Shown in pieces: positions 34,449-43,483 of a stretch of 64,000 bases of DNA; position 1 is the stretch's first letter, and each line of letters opens with the position of its first letter. Source of the DNA: Winogradskyella eximia (GTDB lineage: Bacteria; Bacteroidota; Bacteroidia; Flavobacteriales; Flavobacteriaceae); the NCBI RefSeq assembly GCF_003386165.1, contig NZ_QRDV01000001.1, positions 549,987 through 613,986 on the forward strand, read 5' to 3'. Below the pieces are notes generated by a model. That model had not been told where the DNA came from. It searched no databases and was given only the letters and a program-made list of their open reading frames with translations. The position numbers and the translations under genes were made by a program.

Positions 34449-35549
34449 TTAAAGTATCCCTTTCTGCTTCTTCAAAAAGGCATCTGCTTGATGTTGCATT
34501 AATTCTCTCGCTTTTTTGCGCTTGTAATTCATAACCTCTTCTTCATCAGCGATTTCATTGTAAACTTTGTTATTGATATCATTATCAGTTTTAACAAGCA
34601 ATTTACGCTCCGCAACTTGTTGTGTTGTCCAAGCTTTTATGGCAGTTTCTTGGTCTTCTAATTTAAAATCAAACTCACCTTTTGGAGATAATAATTTTGC
34701 AATTATAGGAGACGTTTCTATAGCTAGAAATAAGAGGAAAATAAAGAATGAAGGTAACCACGGTAATTTTCCTAAAGCGGTAATACGCGCCATTAAACCA
34801 TCAAAATTATCAATAACAGGTTGTGTTTCTGCAACATTAGTAGTGTAATCTCCTTGAAGCGTTGCAATTTGAGTTTCTATAGCTTCAATTTTAGCTTTAT
34901 TATCGGTTTTTAATTGTTGGAGTTCAGTTAGGCCAGCATCGTGTTTGTTTCGTTTTTCTTTATACACAGGACCTTTGCCTAATAGTTTAGTGCCAGCTGT
35001 GCCTTCTGCTTCCGAAATGTAGGTGTCGTACAATGCATTGACCTCGGTTTCTTTTAAATCTACTTGAGATTTTAATCCTGCAATCTGACTTTCGAGTTCA
35101 GAAATCTTAGGATTAAATTGTTCTGCAATTTGATTTTGATTGGCTAAAGTGAGATCATTTTTTTGCTCTAAAAGAACTTGATTAATTTCCTTTTCAAAAA
35201 TTTTAAGCTCTAATGGTTTAGAAATGACTACAGCAATAATTACAGCAAGAATAATCCTCGGAGTGGCTTGCAATACTTCATCTATAACATTATCTCTTTT
35301 TTTTATGGTTGAAACGATATAGCGATCTAAATTGAAAATAAGTAAACCCCAAATTAATCCAAAAAATATTGAAGAATAGAGATTATCGAAAACAGTGTAA
35401 AGTGCATAGCTGGAAGCAATAGTTGCCATAACAGCCGTAAAGAAAACGGTAGCTCCTATGCCAGCGTATTTGTTTTGTTCTCCTATGGAACAGTCGTTTA
35501 AAATATCCGTGTCTGCCCCAGAGCAGAGGATGAAGAATTGTTTTAACAT
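34449..35549 (-). CDS. DUF4407 membrane protein
   Basis: A 366-residue protein with four membrane helices: two near residues 28-75 (IGATVFFTAVMATIASSYAL, FFGLIWGLLIFNLDRYIV), one near 92-112, and one near 260-285 (PSFFIFLLFLAIETSPIIAK). Between helices three and four lies a coiled coil of about 120 residues. The FNLDRYIVSTIKKRD segment is typical of DUF4407. Role unknown. It is a single gene downstream of the M56 gene, separated by a terminator. Confidence 0.9.
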   Translation of the reverse strand: MLKQFFILCSGADTDILNDCSIGEQNKYAGIGATVFFTAVMATIASSYALYTVFDNLYSSIFFGLIWGLLIFNLDRYIVSTIKKRDNVIDEVLQATPRIILAVIIAVVISKPLELKIFEKEINQVLLEQKNDLTLANQNQIAEQFNPKISELESQIAGLKSQVDLKETEVNALYDTYISEAEGTAGTKLLGKGPVYKEKRNKHDAGLTELQQLKTDNKAKIEAIETQIATLQGDYTTNVAETQPVIDNFDGLMARITALGKLPWLPSFFIFLLFLAIETSPIIAKLLSPKGEFDFKLEDQETAIKAWTTQQVAERKLLVKTDNDINNKVYNEIADEEEVMNYKRKKARELMQHQADAFLKKQKGIL

Positions 35550-35641
35550 GATTGATCGTTTTTTGATTGACCTAATTTTAGGCTGATTGATTGACTATTA
35601 GAACGCTAAAACATGTTTTTTGTTACATGTTTTATCAAAAA

Positions 35642-35662
35642 AAGCCTCGAATTTAGAGGCTT
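35642..35662 (-). terminator. Rho-independent terminator of the BlaI/M56 operon
   Basis: Read on minus: AAGCCTC, loop TAAATTC, GAGGCTT, then a T run. It lies 74 bp past the stop of the M56 gene. Confidence 0.9.
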
Positions 35663-35735
35663 AGATTAATTTATGTTATGATTTTAGAACGATATGAATT
35701 CAATAAATCTTATTAAATAGGCATGTTATTAAAAT

Positions 35736-38700
35736 TTAATCAGTGATTATAATAACTAAAGGAGCTATGTCTGACTTTGAGCCATCTTTAAAAGCAAATA
35801 GCACAAGGTGATCATCCTTTTTTGCGCTTTTAAGATTTTTTAGAGCATCAACATTTAGAGTATTACTCTTTATCGTTAGGGTTGGTTTACCAGGAATTTT
35901 GAACTTAAATTCGGTTACTTTTCCATTTTCTGTAGTGAGTTTTATAGCTTTAATCTCATCTCTTGTCATGGATATTTTACCTGATTTAATAGTTTTACCG
36001 TTAGCCATAGGTAAAATGTTTTTTGATGTTTTGTTTATAGACTCTCCATCGTTTCCTTTAACTCCAATAAGTATTGGTTTTTTTGTAATATAAATTAAAG
36101 GAGTCTTAGTCTCTGTTTTCTGGGCATTAACATTAAGTTTAGGATTCTTTTTCAGTAAATCAATAGCTTTATCCGATGAAATAGATTTTCCTTCATTGAA
36201 GAATTTAGCATTGGTTTTTGCCATTCTAATAACAAAATCTAGAGTAGATTCTGGAGCAGGCGGTGGTGGAGGTAGATTATCCATCTTCACCTCTTTGCCA
36301 TAGCGGTTAAAATATGTTGTTTTACCATTACTTGTTGTGTAATAAAATGTTTCTCCGTTGATTTCTACACTGCCTTGTAAGTCGCTAGGAACCTCAATAA
36401 CATCTATTTCTTCACCATTTTCCATTGTGGCTTTACCAACTTTATCCGGATTGGCTTTCATATAAGCATCTGAAGCTTTTTTCATTTTGGCTTTTTGCTC
36501 TGGAGTAGCATTATTAGGAATTGGAGGTGGAGGCGGAATTTTATTAATATCTACTTCTTTTCCATAACTATCGTAATAGGTCGTTTTACCATTTTTTTGT
36601 ATAAAATAATAGGTGGCTCCATTTATTTCTATTGGATCTCCTTTTGCTTTTTTATGAGCTGGTGGAGGTGGAGGTGGAGGTGGAGGTGGAGGTGGAATCT
36701 GTGGAAGAGGCTCTGCATTTTTTCGTTGCTCATCTGTCATTAAGTTCTTATAGATATTTATATAGTATTTTACATCTTTCTGTTTAATAATAGGATACTC
36801 ATAAGATTTGTCTGCATTAGCTTTTTTTATAGCAACATTAATTTTCTTAGCCCAAGCATTGTATTCTGCAACTTGTTTTTTTGTGGCTTTTTGTTGTGTT
36901 GAAATATGGCTTTCAATTGCAAAAGGAGTATTACCTTTTGCTCTATTTATTTCTTGATTTGGTGTTACAATGCGATAAAACCCATAATCTTGAAGAGAAT
37001 TATAAATAAACCAAGTTTCCTTGTCTGAAATCTCTTTGGACGAACTCACATGAATATTCATCACATTATTTCGAATTTCAGAAGTAATATCTTGATGTAA
37101 TTGATTAAATACATCTACAAATGTCTTTTTCGTTGCTTTTTTGCCATCTATTAAGTAAGAATTATCATTTAAAATTTTCAACTCAATACTTCTAGCATAT
37201 ATTTTTCTTTTTTCGTAGCTCGTTAATTTAACTACATATTTACCCTTCGTATTCTTTTGAGTAGTCATTTCTGTGCGCTTTCCCTCATGGTTTGTGGCAA
37301 TAGCTTTTGCTTTTTTAGCAGAAATTTCTTCACCATCTAAATAGAAAGATGCACTTTCATTCTCCATTTCATTAATGTATTCTAAAAAAGTAGGGTTGTA
37401 TATACTTTGAGTGTCTTCTGTGTTTGGTCCTCCTTTAGATTTTTGTTGTTTTACAGGAGGTGGTGGAGGTGCTATTTGAGATGCATCTGCATGAATCATT
37501 TTAAAGTCGTACTTTTTAATTAAAGATTTAACGTCTTTGATAACTTTATAAGAATCTTCTGTGCCTTCGTATTTAACATAAACTGCTCTAGATTTATCAA
37601 AAGATTTCGATAATTTTTTTAGTTTAGATTCAATATCAGAAATTGATCCTTGTTCGTCATTTATTAATAAATCTCCTTTCCTATTTATTAGAATTACCAT
37701 TATAGGTTTCTCTTGGATTGAAATGTAAGATTGAGAGTTTTTAGTAGGAGGTGGAGGTGGTGGTAAAGTGGCTTTTTCTTCAGCTGTTAACTCCTTATAC
37801 TTTTTGTAGTATGTTTTATCTTTAAGTGTAATCTGAACATAAGGTTTAATAGGTGAAATAGGTCGCTTTACGTTTGCTTTATTCTCTTTAGACATTCTAA
37901 AGTATATACCTCCTAAATCTGAGAACAAATCTTCCATTTGATTTTTTTCTGATTCAGATTTGTGGATATAATGTGGTTCATCATTTCTTAAAATTTCATA
38001 TTGGTTGAATTTTTCCAAATAAATTTCAACAATATTGTCTCCAACATACTGATGCTTATAAGCATCTACTTCTTTTAATTCCTCTTTAATAGCATCAGCA
38101 ACATCTGTTGTTTCTTTTTCAACATATTCCTTTTCAGCAAAACTGTAAAAAAGAATAGCAATAATTGGTAATATTAGTAACGTACTTAGCCAAATTCTGG
38201 TTTTTGAGGTTTGTGTTTTCATAACTGTAAATCGTTTTTTGATGGATGAATAATTGATGGCACTCGATAATTGATGATTTTGAGTGTTTGATGAAAATTG
38301 TAATAAGATATTCTGATAGGTTTTAGCATCAGATCCATGTATTAAAACGGCTTGGTCTGCTAAAAATTCGTGATTGAGTTTCACATGATGTTTCAAAATG
38401 TAAATTAAGGGATGAAACCAAAATGCAATTTGAAGTAACTCTAAAATAATAATATCTAAACTATGCAATTGCTTGGCATGCGTTTCTTCATGAAGCATTA
38501 CTTCTTTCGGTATGTTATGAGATTCGTATCGGGTTTTATTAAAAAAGATGTATTTAAAGAATGAATGCGGAATTAGATTTTCTTGCAGTAAAACATAAAT
38601 AAAAGAACGTTTGGCTATGTTTTCATTCTTAGAAATTCTTCGTTGCATTTTTACGAGATTGATCAAAAATCGAATTGAAAATAATAAAACACCAATGCCA

Positions 38701-38987
38701 TAAACAAGCCAAAGTATTGTTTCAAGATTAAAAAAAGATGTGTCTTCAATTGGCATTTCAACAAAAGACGGTTCTAATGGGATAAATAATGGAGCAGTTT
38801 CTAAATTGGTAATTATGGGCTCAATGTATTCTGTTACTGTGAGTGTTGGAATAATTATGGCTAGAGCTAATGTGCATAATAGATAAAAACGTTTAAAATG
38901 ATGCATGTTTTGTCGCTCTAAAAAAAGAACATATACTAACCAAAACACCAGTAAACAAGCCGAAAATTTTAATACATAGATTTCCAT
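35736..38987 (-). CDS. M56-family (BlaR1-like) membrane metallopeptidase with long repetitive tail
   Basis: A 1083-residue protein. Membrane helices lie near residues 5-23, 34-52, 88-112 and 268-285. The zinc protease motif is HEETH (residues 166-170) in EVMLHEETHAKQLHSLD, with FHPLIY downstream. Such proteins sense envelope stress and cleave the BlaI-type repressor encoded next to them, and the two genes are 2 bp apart here. The outer tail after residue 290 has no penicillin-binding domain; it has proline blocks (one of 12 Pro) and repeats of the type INGxTYYFIxxNGKTTYYD followed by YGKEVDINKIPPPPP. The sensed signal is unknown. Confidence 0.88.
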   Translation of the reverse strand: MEIYVLKFSACLLVFWLVYVLFLERQNMHHFKRFYLLCTLALAIIIPTLTVTEYIEPIITNLETAPLFIPLEPSFVEMPIEDTSFFNLETILWLVYGIGVLLFSIRFLINLVKMQRRISKNENIAKRSFIYVLLQENLIPHSFFKYIFFNKTRYESHNIPKEVMLHEETHAKQLHSLDIIILELLQIAFWFHPLIYILKHHVKLNHEFLADQAVLIHGSDAKTYQNILLQFSSNTQNHQLSSAINYSSIKKRFTVMKTQTSKTRIWLSTLLILPIIAILFYSFAEKEYVEKETTDVADAIKEELKEVDAYKHQYVGDNIVEIYLEKFNQYEILRNDEPHYIHKSESEKNQMEDLFSDLGGIYFRMSKENKANVKRPISPIKPYVQITLKDKTYYKKYKELTAEEKATLPPPPPPTKNSQSYISIQEKPIMVILINRKGDLLINDEQGSISDIESKLKKLSKSFDKSRAVYVKYEGTEDSYKVIKDVKSLIKKYDFKMIHADASQIAPPPPPVKQQKSKGGPNTEDTQSIYNPTFLEYINEMENESASFYLDGEEISAKKAKAIATNHEGKRTEMTTQKNTKGKYVVKLTSYEKRKIYARSIELKILNDNSYLIDGKKATKKTFVDVFNQLHQDITSEIRNNVMNIHVSSSKEISDKETWFIYNSLQDYGFYRIVTPNQEINRAKGNTPFAIESHISTQQKATKKQVAEYNAWAKKINVAIKKANADKSYEYPIIKQKDVKYYINIYKNLMTDEQRKNAEPLPQIPPPPPPPPPPPPAHKKAKGDPIEINGATYYFIQKNGKTTYYDSYGKEVDINKIPPPPPIPNNATPEQKAKMKKASDAYMKANPDKVGKATMENGEEIDVIEVPSDLQGSVEINGETFYYTTSNGKTTYFNRYGKEVKMDNLPPPPPAPESTLDFVIRMAKTNAKFFNEGKSISSDKAIDLLKKNPKLNVNAQKTETKTPLIYITKKPILIGVKGNDGESINKTSKNILPMANGKTIKSGKISMTRDEIKAIKLTTENGKVTEFKFKIPGKPTLTIKSNTLNVDALKNLKSAKKDDHLVLFAFKDGSKSDIAPLVIIITD
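36661..36696. repeat. GGTGGA hexanucleotide repeat (six copies) inside the M56 gene
   Basis: Six tandem GGTGGA units encode a run of Pro on the minus strand. Copy-number change keeps the frame and would lengthen or shorten the proline rod. Confidence 0.95.
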
Positions 38988-38989
38988 GA

Positions 38990-39355
38990 TTACTTGTTTT
39001 TAATTTCTTGGTCAATGATTTTTTTTAATGCCTCTAATTCTTCCTTAGTCAAATCCGTTTTGCGAGTAAAGAAGGATGCAAACTGAGAGGCACTATCATT
39101 AAAAAAGGTTTTAATGAGGCCATTAACATGCTTAGAGAAATAGTCTTCTTTTTTAACTAAAGGGAAATATTCTCTAGAATTACCATAAGCTTTGTAATCA
39201 ACAAAACCCTTGCCAATCATACGTTTAAGCAAAGTAGCAACTGTTGTTGTTGCAGGTTTAGGCTCAGGATAGATGTCTAATAAATCTTTCATAAAAGCTT
39301 TTTCTAGCTTCCAGAGATGTTGCATTAATTGTTCTTCAGTTTTTGAAAGTTGCAT
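38990..39355 (-). CDS. BlaI/MecI/CopY-family repressor
   Basis: A 121-residue winged-helix repressor: LSKTEEQLMQHLWKLEKAFM, then PATTTVATLLKRMIGKGFVDY (recognition helix) and REYFPLVKKEDY. The C-terminal dimerisation helix follows (LTKEELEALKKIIDQ). It is expected to bind the two palindromes at 39376-39421 and be inactivated by the M56 protease encoded 2 bp downstream. Length is normal. Confidence 0.94.
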   Translation of the reverse strand: MQLSKTEEQLMQHLWKLEKAFMKDLLDIYPEPKPATTTVATLLKRMIGKGFVDYKAYGNSREYFPLVKKEDYFSKHVNGLIKTFFNDSASQFASFFTRKTDLTKEELEALKKIIDQEIKNK

Positions 39356-39375
39356 ACTCTACGTATTTAGAATTA

Positions 39376-39421
39376 ACTCTACAAATGTAGAGTATATTTT
39401 TTAATTCTACAAGTGTAGAGT
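39376..39421. promoter_or_regulatory. Two BlaI-type operators covering the promoter
   Basis: ACTCTACAAATGTAGAGT (39376-39393) is a perfect palindrome, and ATTCTACAAGTGTAGAGT (39404-39421) is nearly perfect; both carry TACAnnTGTA of BlaI/MecI sites, with centres 28 bp apart. On minus, the first contains the -7 box TACATTTG (39382-39389) and the second contains a TTG -33 (39410-39412) with a 20-bp spacer, so bound repressor would cover both elements. Confidence 0.88.
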
Positions 39422-39479
39422 AGTTGGGTTGTGCAGTTTGATAAGAAAAATGGTATTACATTTTTATTTTTTAAAAAAG

Positions 39480-39515
39480 AAAAGCCTTACGATTACCAAT
39501 AATCTTAAGGCTTTT
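39480..39515 (-). terminator. Rho-independent terminator of the dipeptidase gene
   Basis: AAAAGCCTTA pairs with TAAGGCTTTT across a 16-base loop; read on minus it runs into a T-rich tract. It is 35 bp past the dipeptidase stop. Confidence 0.85.
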
Positions 39516-39549
39516 AGGATTGTAGTTAGCTACTTTATCAGTCGCTTAC

Positions 39550-40938
39550 TTATTTTGATAATTCTGTAAAGTATTTATAAAAATAAGGGATGGTTTCTAT
39601 ACCTTTAAGGTAATTCCACACTCCAAAATGTTCATTTGGTGAGTGTATAGCATCACTATCTAAGCCAAAGCCCATTAAGATGGTTTTGCTCTTTAATTCT
39701 TGTTCAAAAAGCGAAACAATAGGAATACTTCCTCCACTACGTTGTGGAATTGGTGTTTTTCCAAAAGTTTGCTCATAAGCTTTAGAAGCTGCTTTATAAC
39801 CCACACTATCAATAGGTGTTACATAACCTTGTCCTCCATGATGAGGTGTAACTTTTACAGTAACTCCTTTTGGAGCGATACTTTCAAAATGAGTTTTGAA
39901 TAATTCTGTGATTTCTTCCCAATCTTGGTTAGGTACTAAACGCATAGAGATTTTAGCATAGGCCTTACTTGCTATAACTGTTTTTGCTCCTTCACCAGTG
40001 TAACCTCCCCAAATACCATTAACATCTAATGTTGGACGAATTGAATTACGCTCGTTTGTTGTATAGCCTTCTTCGCCATACACCGCATCAATATCTAATG
40101 ATTTCTTATAAGCTTCTAATGAAAAAGGTGCTTTTGCCATTTCTGCGCGTTCCGCATCAGATAAGTTTTCTACTTTATAGTAAAATCCTGGAATTGTAAT
40201 GTGATTATTATCATCATGAAGTGATGCAATCATTTTTGTTAGCACATTAATAGGATTTGCAACTGCACCTCCATAAAGACCAGAATGTAAATCTCTGTTT
40301 GGCCCAGTCACTTCAACTTCAACATAACTTAAGCCTCTAAGACCGGTTGTAATAGAGGGTACATCTGGTGCAATCATTCCGGTATCAGAAATTAAAATCA
40401 CATCATTTGTTAATTTTTCACGATTTGCTTTTACAAATTTGGCTAGGTTAACACTTCCAACTTCTTCTTCACCTTCAATCATAAATTTTACATTACAAGG
40501 CAATTCATTATTAGCAGTCATAAACTCCATGGCTTTAACATGCATATACATTTGGCCTTTGTCGTCGCATGCACCTCTAGCAAAAATAGCGCCTTCAGGA
40601 TGTAATTCTGTTTTCTGAATTACAGGTTCAAAAGGTGGTGAATTCCACAAATCTAAAGGATCTGGTGGTTGCACATCGTAATGGCCATAAACCAGAATTG
40701 TAGGTAAATTTTTATTTATAATTTTTTCTCCGTAAACAATTGGGTAGCCTTCAGTTTTACATATTTCTACGTGGTCACAGCCTGCGTTTTCTAGGCTTGT
40801 TTTAATGACTTCGGCAGTTTTTAAAACATCTCCTTTGTACGCAGAATCAGCACTAATAGAAGGAATTTTTAATAAATCTATAAGTTCGCCAAGAAAGCGA
40901 TCTTTATTGTCTTTAATATAAGATTGTATGGATTGCAT
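39550..40938 (-). CDS. M20-family dipeptidase
   Basis: A 462-residue cytosolic zinc peptidase. Metal-binding motifs are VYGHYDVQPPDPLDLW, RGACDDKGQMYMH, EGEEEVGSVNL and the late GGSIPIVSLFEQ and DSDAIHSPNEH. The YDVQPP motif places it with the CNDP/PepV-like dipeptidases. Length and start are normal. It is a single-gene unit, transcribed away from tRNA-Leu. Confidence 0.94.
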   Translation of the reverse strand: MQSIQSYIKDNKDRFLGELIDLLKIPSISADSAYKGDVLKTAEVIKTSLENAGCDHVEICKTEGYPIVYGEKIINKNLPTILVYGHYDVQPPDPLDLWNSPPFEPVIQKTELHPEGAIFARGACDDKGQMYMHVKAMEFMTANNELPCNVKFMIEGEEEVGSVNLAKFVKANREKLTNDVILISDTGMIAPDVPSITTGLRGLSYVEVEVTGPNRDLHSGLYGGAVANPINVLTKMIASLHDDNNHITIPGFYYKVENLSDAERAEMAKAPFSLEAYKKSLDIDAVYGEEGYTTNERNSIRPTLDVNGIWGGYTGEGAKTVIASKAYAKISMRLVPNQDWEEITELFKTHFESIAPKGVTVKVTPHHGGQGYVTPIDSVGYKAASKAYEQTFGKTPIPQRSGGSIPIVSLFEQELKSKTILMGFGLDSDAIHSPNEHFGVWNYLKGIETIPYFYKYFTELSK

Positions 40939-41091
40939 AAGTGTATTTGATTTTAATCAAAAATAGGAATTTAAAGAGGAATAAATTGGTTAACTCAAAA
41001 CTTTAAGAAATCATTTAGAATTCTTGAAAATTTACTATTTGTATATTGAAACTATTGTTTATATTTGCATCCCAATATTTATTGGATAGTT

Positions 41092-41130
41092 GCAGGCGTG
41101 GTGGAATTGGTAGACACGCTAGACTTAGGA
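41092..41130 (+). pseudogene. Partial tRNA-Leu copy (5' half)
   Basis: The 39 bases match the first 39 bases of the tRNA-Leu at 41165 with two mismatches, then diverge before the anticodon stem can close. There is no variable or T arm. It is a fragment, either a decayed tandem tRNA or an att-like remnant. Confidence 0.85.
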
Positions 41131-41164
41131 CTTATCCAAGGAAAAGTTCTAAAAATATTAAAAT

Positions 41165-41246
41165 GCAGGTGTGGTGGAATTGGTAGACACGCCAGACTTA
41201 GGATCTGGTGCCGCGAGGTGTGGGAGTTCGAGTCTCCCCACCTGTA
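41165..41246 (+). tRNA. tRNA-Leu (UAG)
   Basis: Acceptor stem GCAGGTG pairs with CACCTGT (one G-T pair), D-loop GTGGAATTGGTAGACAC, anticodon loop CTTAGGA giving UAG, a long variable arm TGCCGCGAGGTGT typical of leucine, and T arm GGGAGTTCGAGTCTCC. CCA is not encoded. Confidence 0.96.
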
Positions 41247-41248
41247 CA

Positions 41249-41279
41249 AAATCCGAAGAGAAATCTTCGGATTTTTTTT
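41249..41279 (+). terminator. Terminator after tRNA-Leu
   Basis: Stem AAATCCGAAGA/TCTTCGGATTT with GAAA loop and eight T. Confidence 0.93.
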
Positions 41280-41305
41280 ATTTAAAATTGTTTCAAAAAA
41301 AGGTC

Positions 41306-41327
41306 AGGTACAACATAGGTACAACAT
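41306..41327 (+). repeat. Tandem 11-bp repeat after tRNA-Leu
   Basis: AGGTACAACAT occurs twice in perfect tandem. Its place just 3' of a tRNA and at the left border of the pectin locus fits an integrase arm site or attachment remnant, but no integrase is present. Confidence 0.5.
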
Positions 41328-41498
41328 TTGACTATTTTTGGAAGGCCCTTTATAATAATTGTGTTTCGTTCTAAATAGTATTAAAACTGACTAAAAACAA
41401 AAAAAAATGCTACTAGCGGACCCTAGGTATAAATAGTTTAAATATAATAAGGTTTTAGAAAAAGTTATTGTATTTTAATTTTTTAAACTAATTGTAAT

Positions 41499-42305
41499 AT
41501 GAATATTTTTGATATAAAAGATAAAGTAATAATTATAACAGGTGGTTATGGCACTTTAGGGTCTAGTATTGCAAAACACCTTATTAATTCTGGGGCAAAA
41601 GTGGCGATTTTAGGAAGAGACGAAAACAAAGCAAAACTCTTTGCCAACCAACTTTCAGAAAAAAACGCCATAGGTATAAAAGCAGATGTGCTCGACAAAG
41701 AAAATTTAATTTCAGTTAAATCTAAAATTCTTGAAAAATGGCAAAAAATAGATGTACTGATCAATGCTGCAGGAGGAAATATGCCTGGAGCAACTTTAGC
41801 ACCAAACGATTCATTATTTGATATTTCGATTGACGATTTCCAAAATGTAACCGATTTAAATTTAATGGGAACGGTGATACCTTCTTTAGTGTTTGGTGAA
41901 TATATGGCTCAACAAGGAAATGGTTCAATAATTAATGTTTCTTCAGTGGCTGTAGCGAACGTGCTAACAAGAGTTGTGGGGTACTCTGCTTCAAAAGCGG
42001 CTATGGAAAATTTTACACGCTGGATGTCTGTGGACATGGCTTTAAAATTTGGTGATAAAATTAGAGTTAATGCAATTGCACCAGGATTTTTTCTTGCAGA
42101 TCAGAACAGACAATTGTTAACCAATGAAGATGGTTCATTAACCGAACGTGGTGAAACCATTGTGAAAAACACACCAATGAAGCGTTTTGGAGATTCAGAA
42201 GAATTAAATGGAGCTGTGCATTTACTGGTAAGTAATGCCTCAAAATTTATGACAGGAACAGTAATACATGTTGATGGCGGTTTTAGTGTTTTTAGTGGTG
42301 TTTAA
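41499..42305 (+). CDS. SDR-family oxidoreductase, probable D-fructuronate (mannonate) reductase
   Basis: A 268-residue short-chain dehydrogenase: GGYGTLGSSIAKHL for nucleotide binding, NAAGGNMPGA, catalytic Ser in INVSSVA and YSASK with Tyr and Lys. The 11-bp spacing to uxuA indicates co-transcription and predicts reduction of fructuronate to mannonate, a step done by SDR enzymes in many Bacteroidota in place of UxuB. It is the first gene of the pectin locus, after the tRNA. Confidence 0.88.
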   Translation: MNIFDIKDKVIIITGGYGTLGSSIAKHLINSGAKVAILGRDENKAKLFANQLSEKNAIGIKADVLDKENLISVKSKILEKWQKIDVLINAAGGNMPGATLAPNDSLFDISIDDFQNVTDLNLMGTVIPSLVFGEYMAQQGNGSIINVSSVAVANVLTRVVGYSASKAAMENFTRWMSVDMALKFGDKIRVNAIAPGFFLADQNRQLLTNEDGSLTERGETIVKNTPMKRFGDSEELNGAVHLLVSNASKFMTGTVIHVDGGFSVFSGV

Positions 42306-42316
42306 GTAGAAAGAAA

Positions 42317-43483
42317 ATGAAAGAAACATTTAGATGGTTTGGAACTTCAGATACAGTTAGTCTATCAAATATAAAACAAGCTGGTGCTACAGGAATTGTT
42401 ACCGCACTTCATCATGTTGACAATGGTGAGATTTGGACAATAAAGGATATTGAAAATGTAAAAAATACCATTGAAAAAAATGGCTTAGAATGGGCATTCA
42501 TAGAAAGTATTCCTGTCCATGAGAACATTAAGTTAAGACAAGGCGATTATCTGAAACGCATTGAAAATTATAAGCAAAGCTTAAAAAATATAGCACAATG
42601 TGGAGTTAAAAATGTTTGTTATAATTTCATGCCTGTTTTAGATTGGACGCGTACACATCTCTATTGGGAATTGAATGATGGTAGTACAGCATTGAGATTT
42701 GACAAGGTAGAAATGGCGATTTTTGAAGCCTTCATCTTGAAGCGGAAAAATGTAGATAAAAGCTATGATGCCTCTATTTTGAGAGATGCCGAAATGCACT
42801 TTGATAATATGTCCCCCGAAGAAAAACAACGTTTAGAAGATAGTATTTTAAAAGGTTTACCAGGAACTGTTGACGACCTTACTATTCCAAAATTTAAAGA
42901 GATGATTGCGCAGTATGATGGTATTTCTCATGCCGATTTAAAATCAAATTTATCTTATTTTTTAAATCAAATTATTCCGCTTGCTGAAGAATTGGGAATT
43001 AAGATGGCAATCCATCCAGACGATCCACCATTTGATATTATGGGACTACCTCGCATTATAAAATCTGAAAGAGACTTGGATGATTTAGTTAATTTCATTG
43101 ATAGTCCTTCAAATGGAATAACGTTTTGTACAGGCTCATTGGGTGCCAATCCTGAAAACGATTTACCTAAAATGATAGAAAAATTTAAAGACAGAATTCA
43201 TTTTCTTCATTTGAGAAATGTAAAACGTGAACCTAATGGTAGTTTTTATGAGGATCATCATTTAGAAGGTTCTTCAGATATGTATGAGGTAGTAAAAACT
43301 GTTTTAAAAATTGAAAAGGAGCGTAACATCTCTATTCCTATGCGACCAGATCATGGACATCAAATGTTGGACGATTTAAAAAACACTACAACTTATGCTG
43401 GCTATTCAGCTATCGGAAGATTAAAAGGGCTTGCTGAACTTAGAGGTTTAAGTATGGGGATTTTTAAAAGTGATATTAGATAA
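42317..43483 (+). CDS. uxuA: Mannonate dehydratase
   Basis: A 388-residue TIM-barrel enzyme converting D-mannonate to 2-keto-3-deoxygluconate in the cytosol. Family motifs include TFRWFGTSDTVSLSNIKQAGA, YNFMPVLDWTRTHLYWELNDG, MAIHPDDPPFDIMGLPRI, FLHLRNVKRE and MRPDHGHQML. It continues the catabolism of galacturonate released by the pectinases encoded downstream. Length is normal. The gene is convergent with the esterase gene, their ends touching. Confidence 0.95.
   Translation: MKETFRWFGTSDTVSLSNIKQAGATGIVTALHHVDNGEIWTIKDIENVKNTIEKNGLEWAFIESIPVHENIKLRQGDYLKRIENYKQSLKNIAQCGVKNVCYNFMPVLDWTRTHLYWELNDGSTALRFDKVEMAIFEAFILKRKNVDKSYDASILRDAEMHFDNMSPEEKQRLEDSILKGLPGTVDDLTIPKFKEMIAQYDGISHADLKSNLSYFLNQIIPLAEELGIKMAIHPDDPPFDIMGLPRIIKSERDLDDLVNFIDSPSNGITFCTGSLGANPENDLPKMIEKFKDRIHFLHLRNVKREPNGSFYEDHHLEGSSDMYEVVKTVLKIEKERNISIPMRPDHGHQMLDDLKNTTTYAGYSAIGRLKGLAELRGLSMGIFKSDIR

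Noticed and set aside
35611..35631. ACATG-containing palindrome before the DUF4407 gene
   Set aside because: Short and AT-rich; no promoter match found, so not called as an operator.
36661..36696. Possible CRISPR-like repeat
   Set aside because: Simple hexanucleotide tandem coding for proline; no spacers. No CRISPR array is seen anywhere in the window.
41065..41331. Open reading frames across the tRNA-Leu region
   Set aside because: They are translations of the tRNA and its partial copy; no protein-like features.
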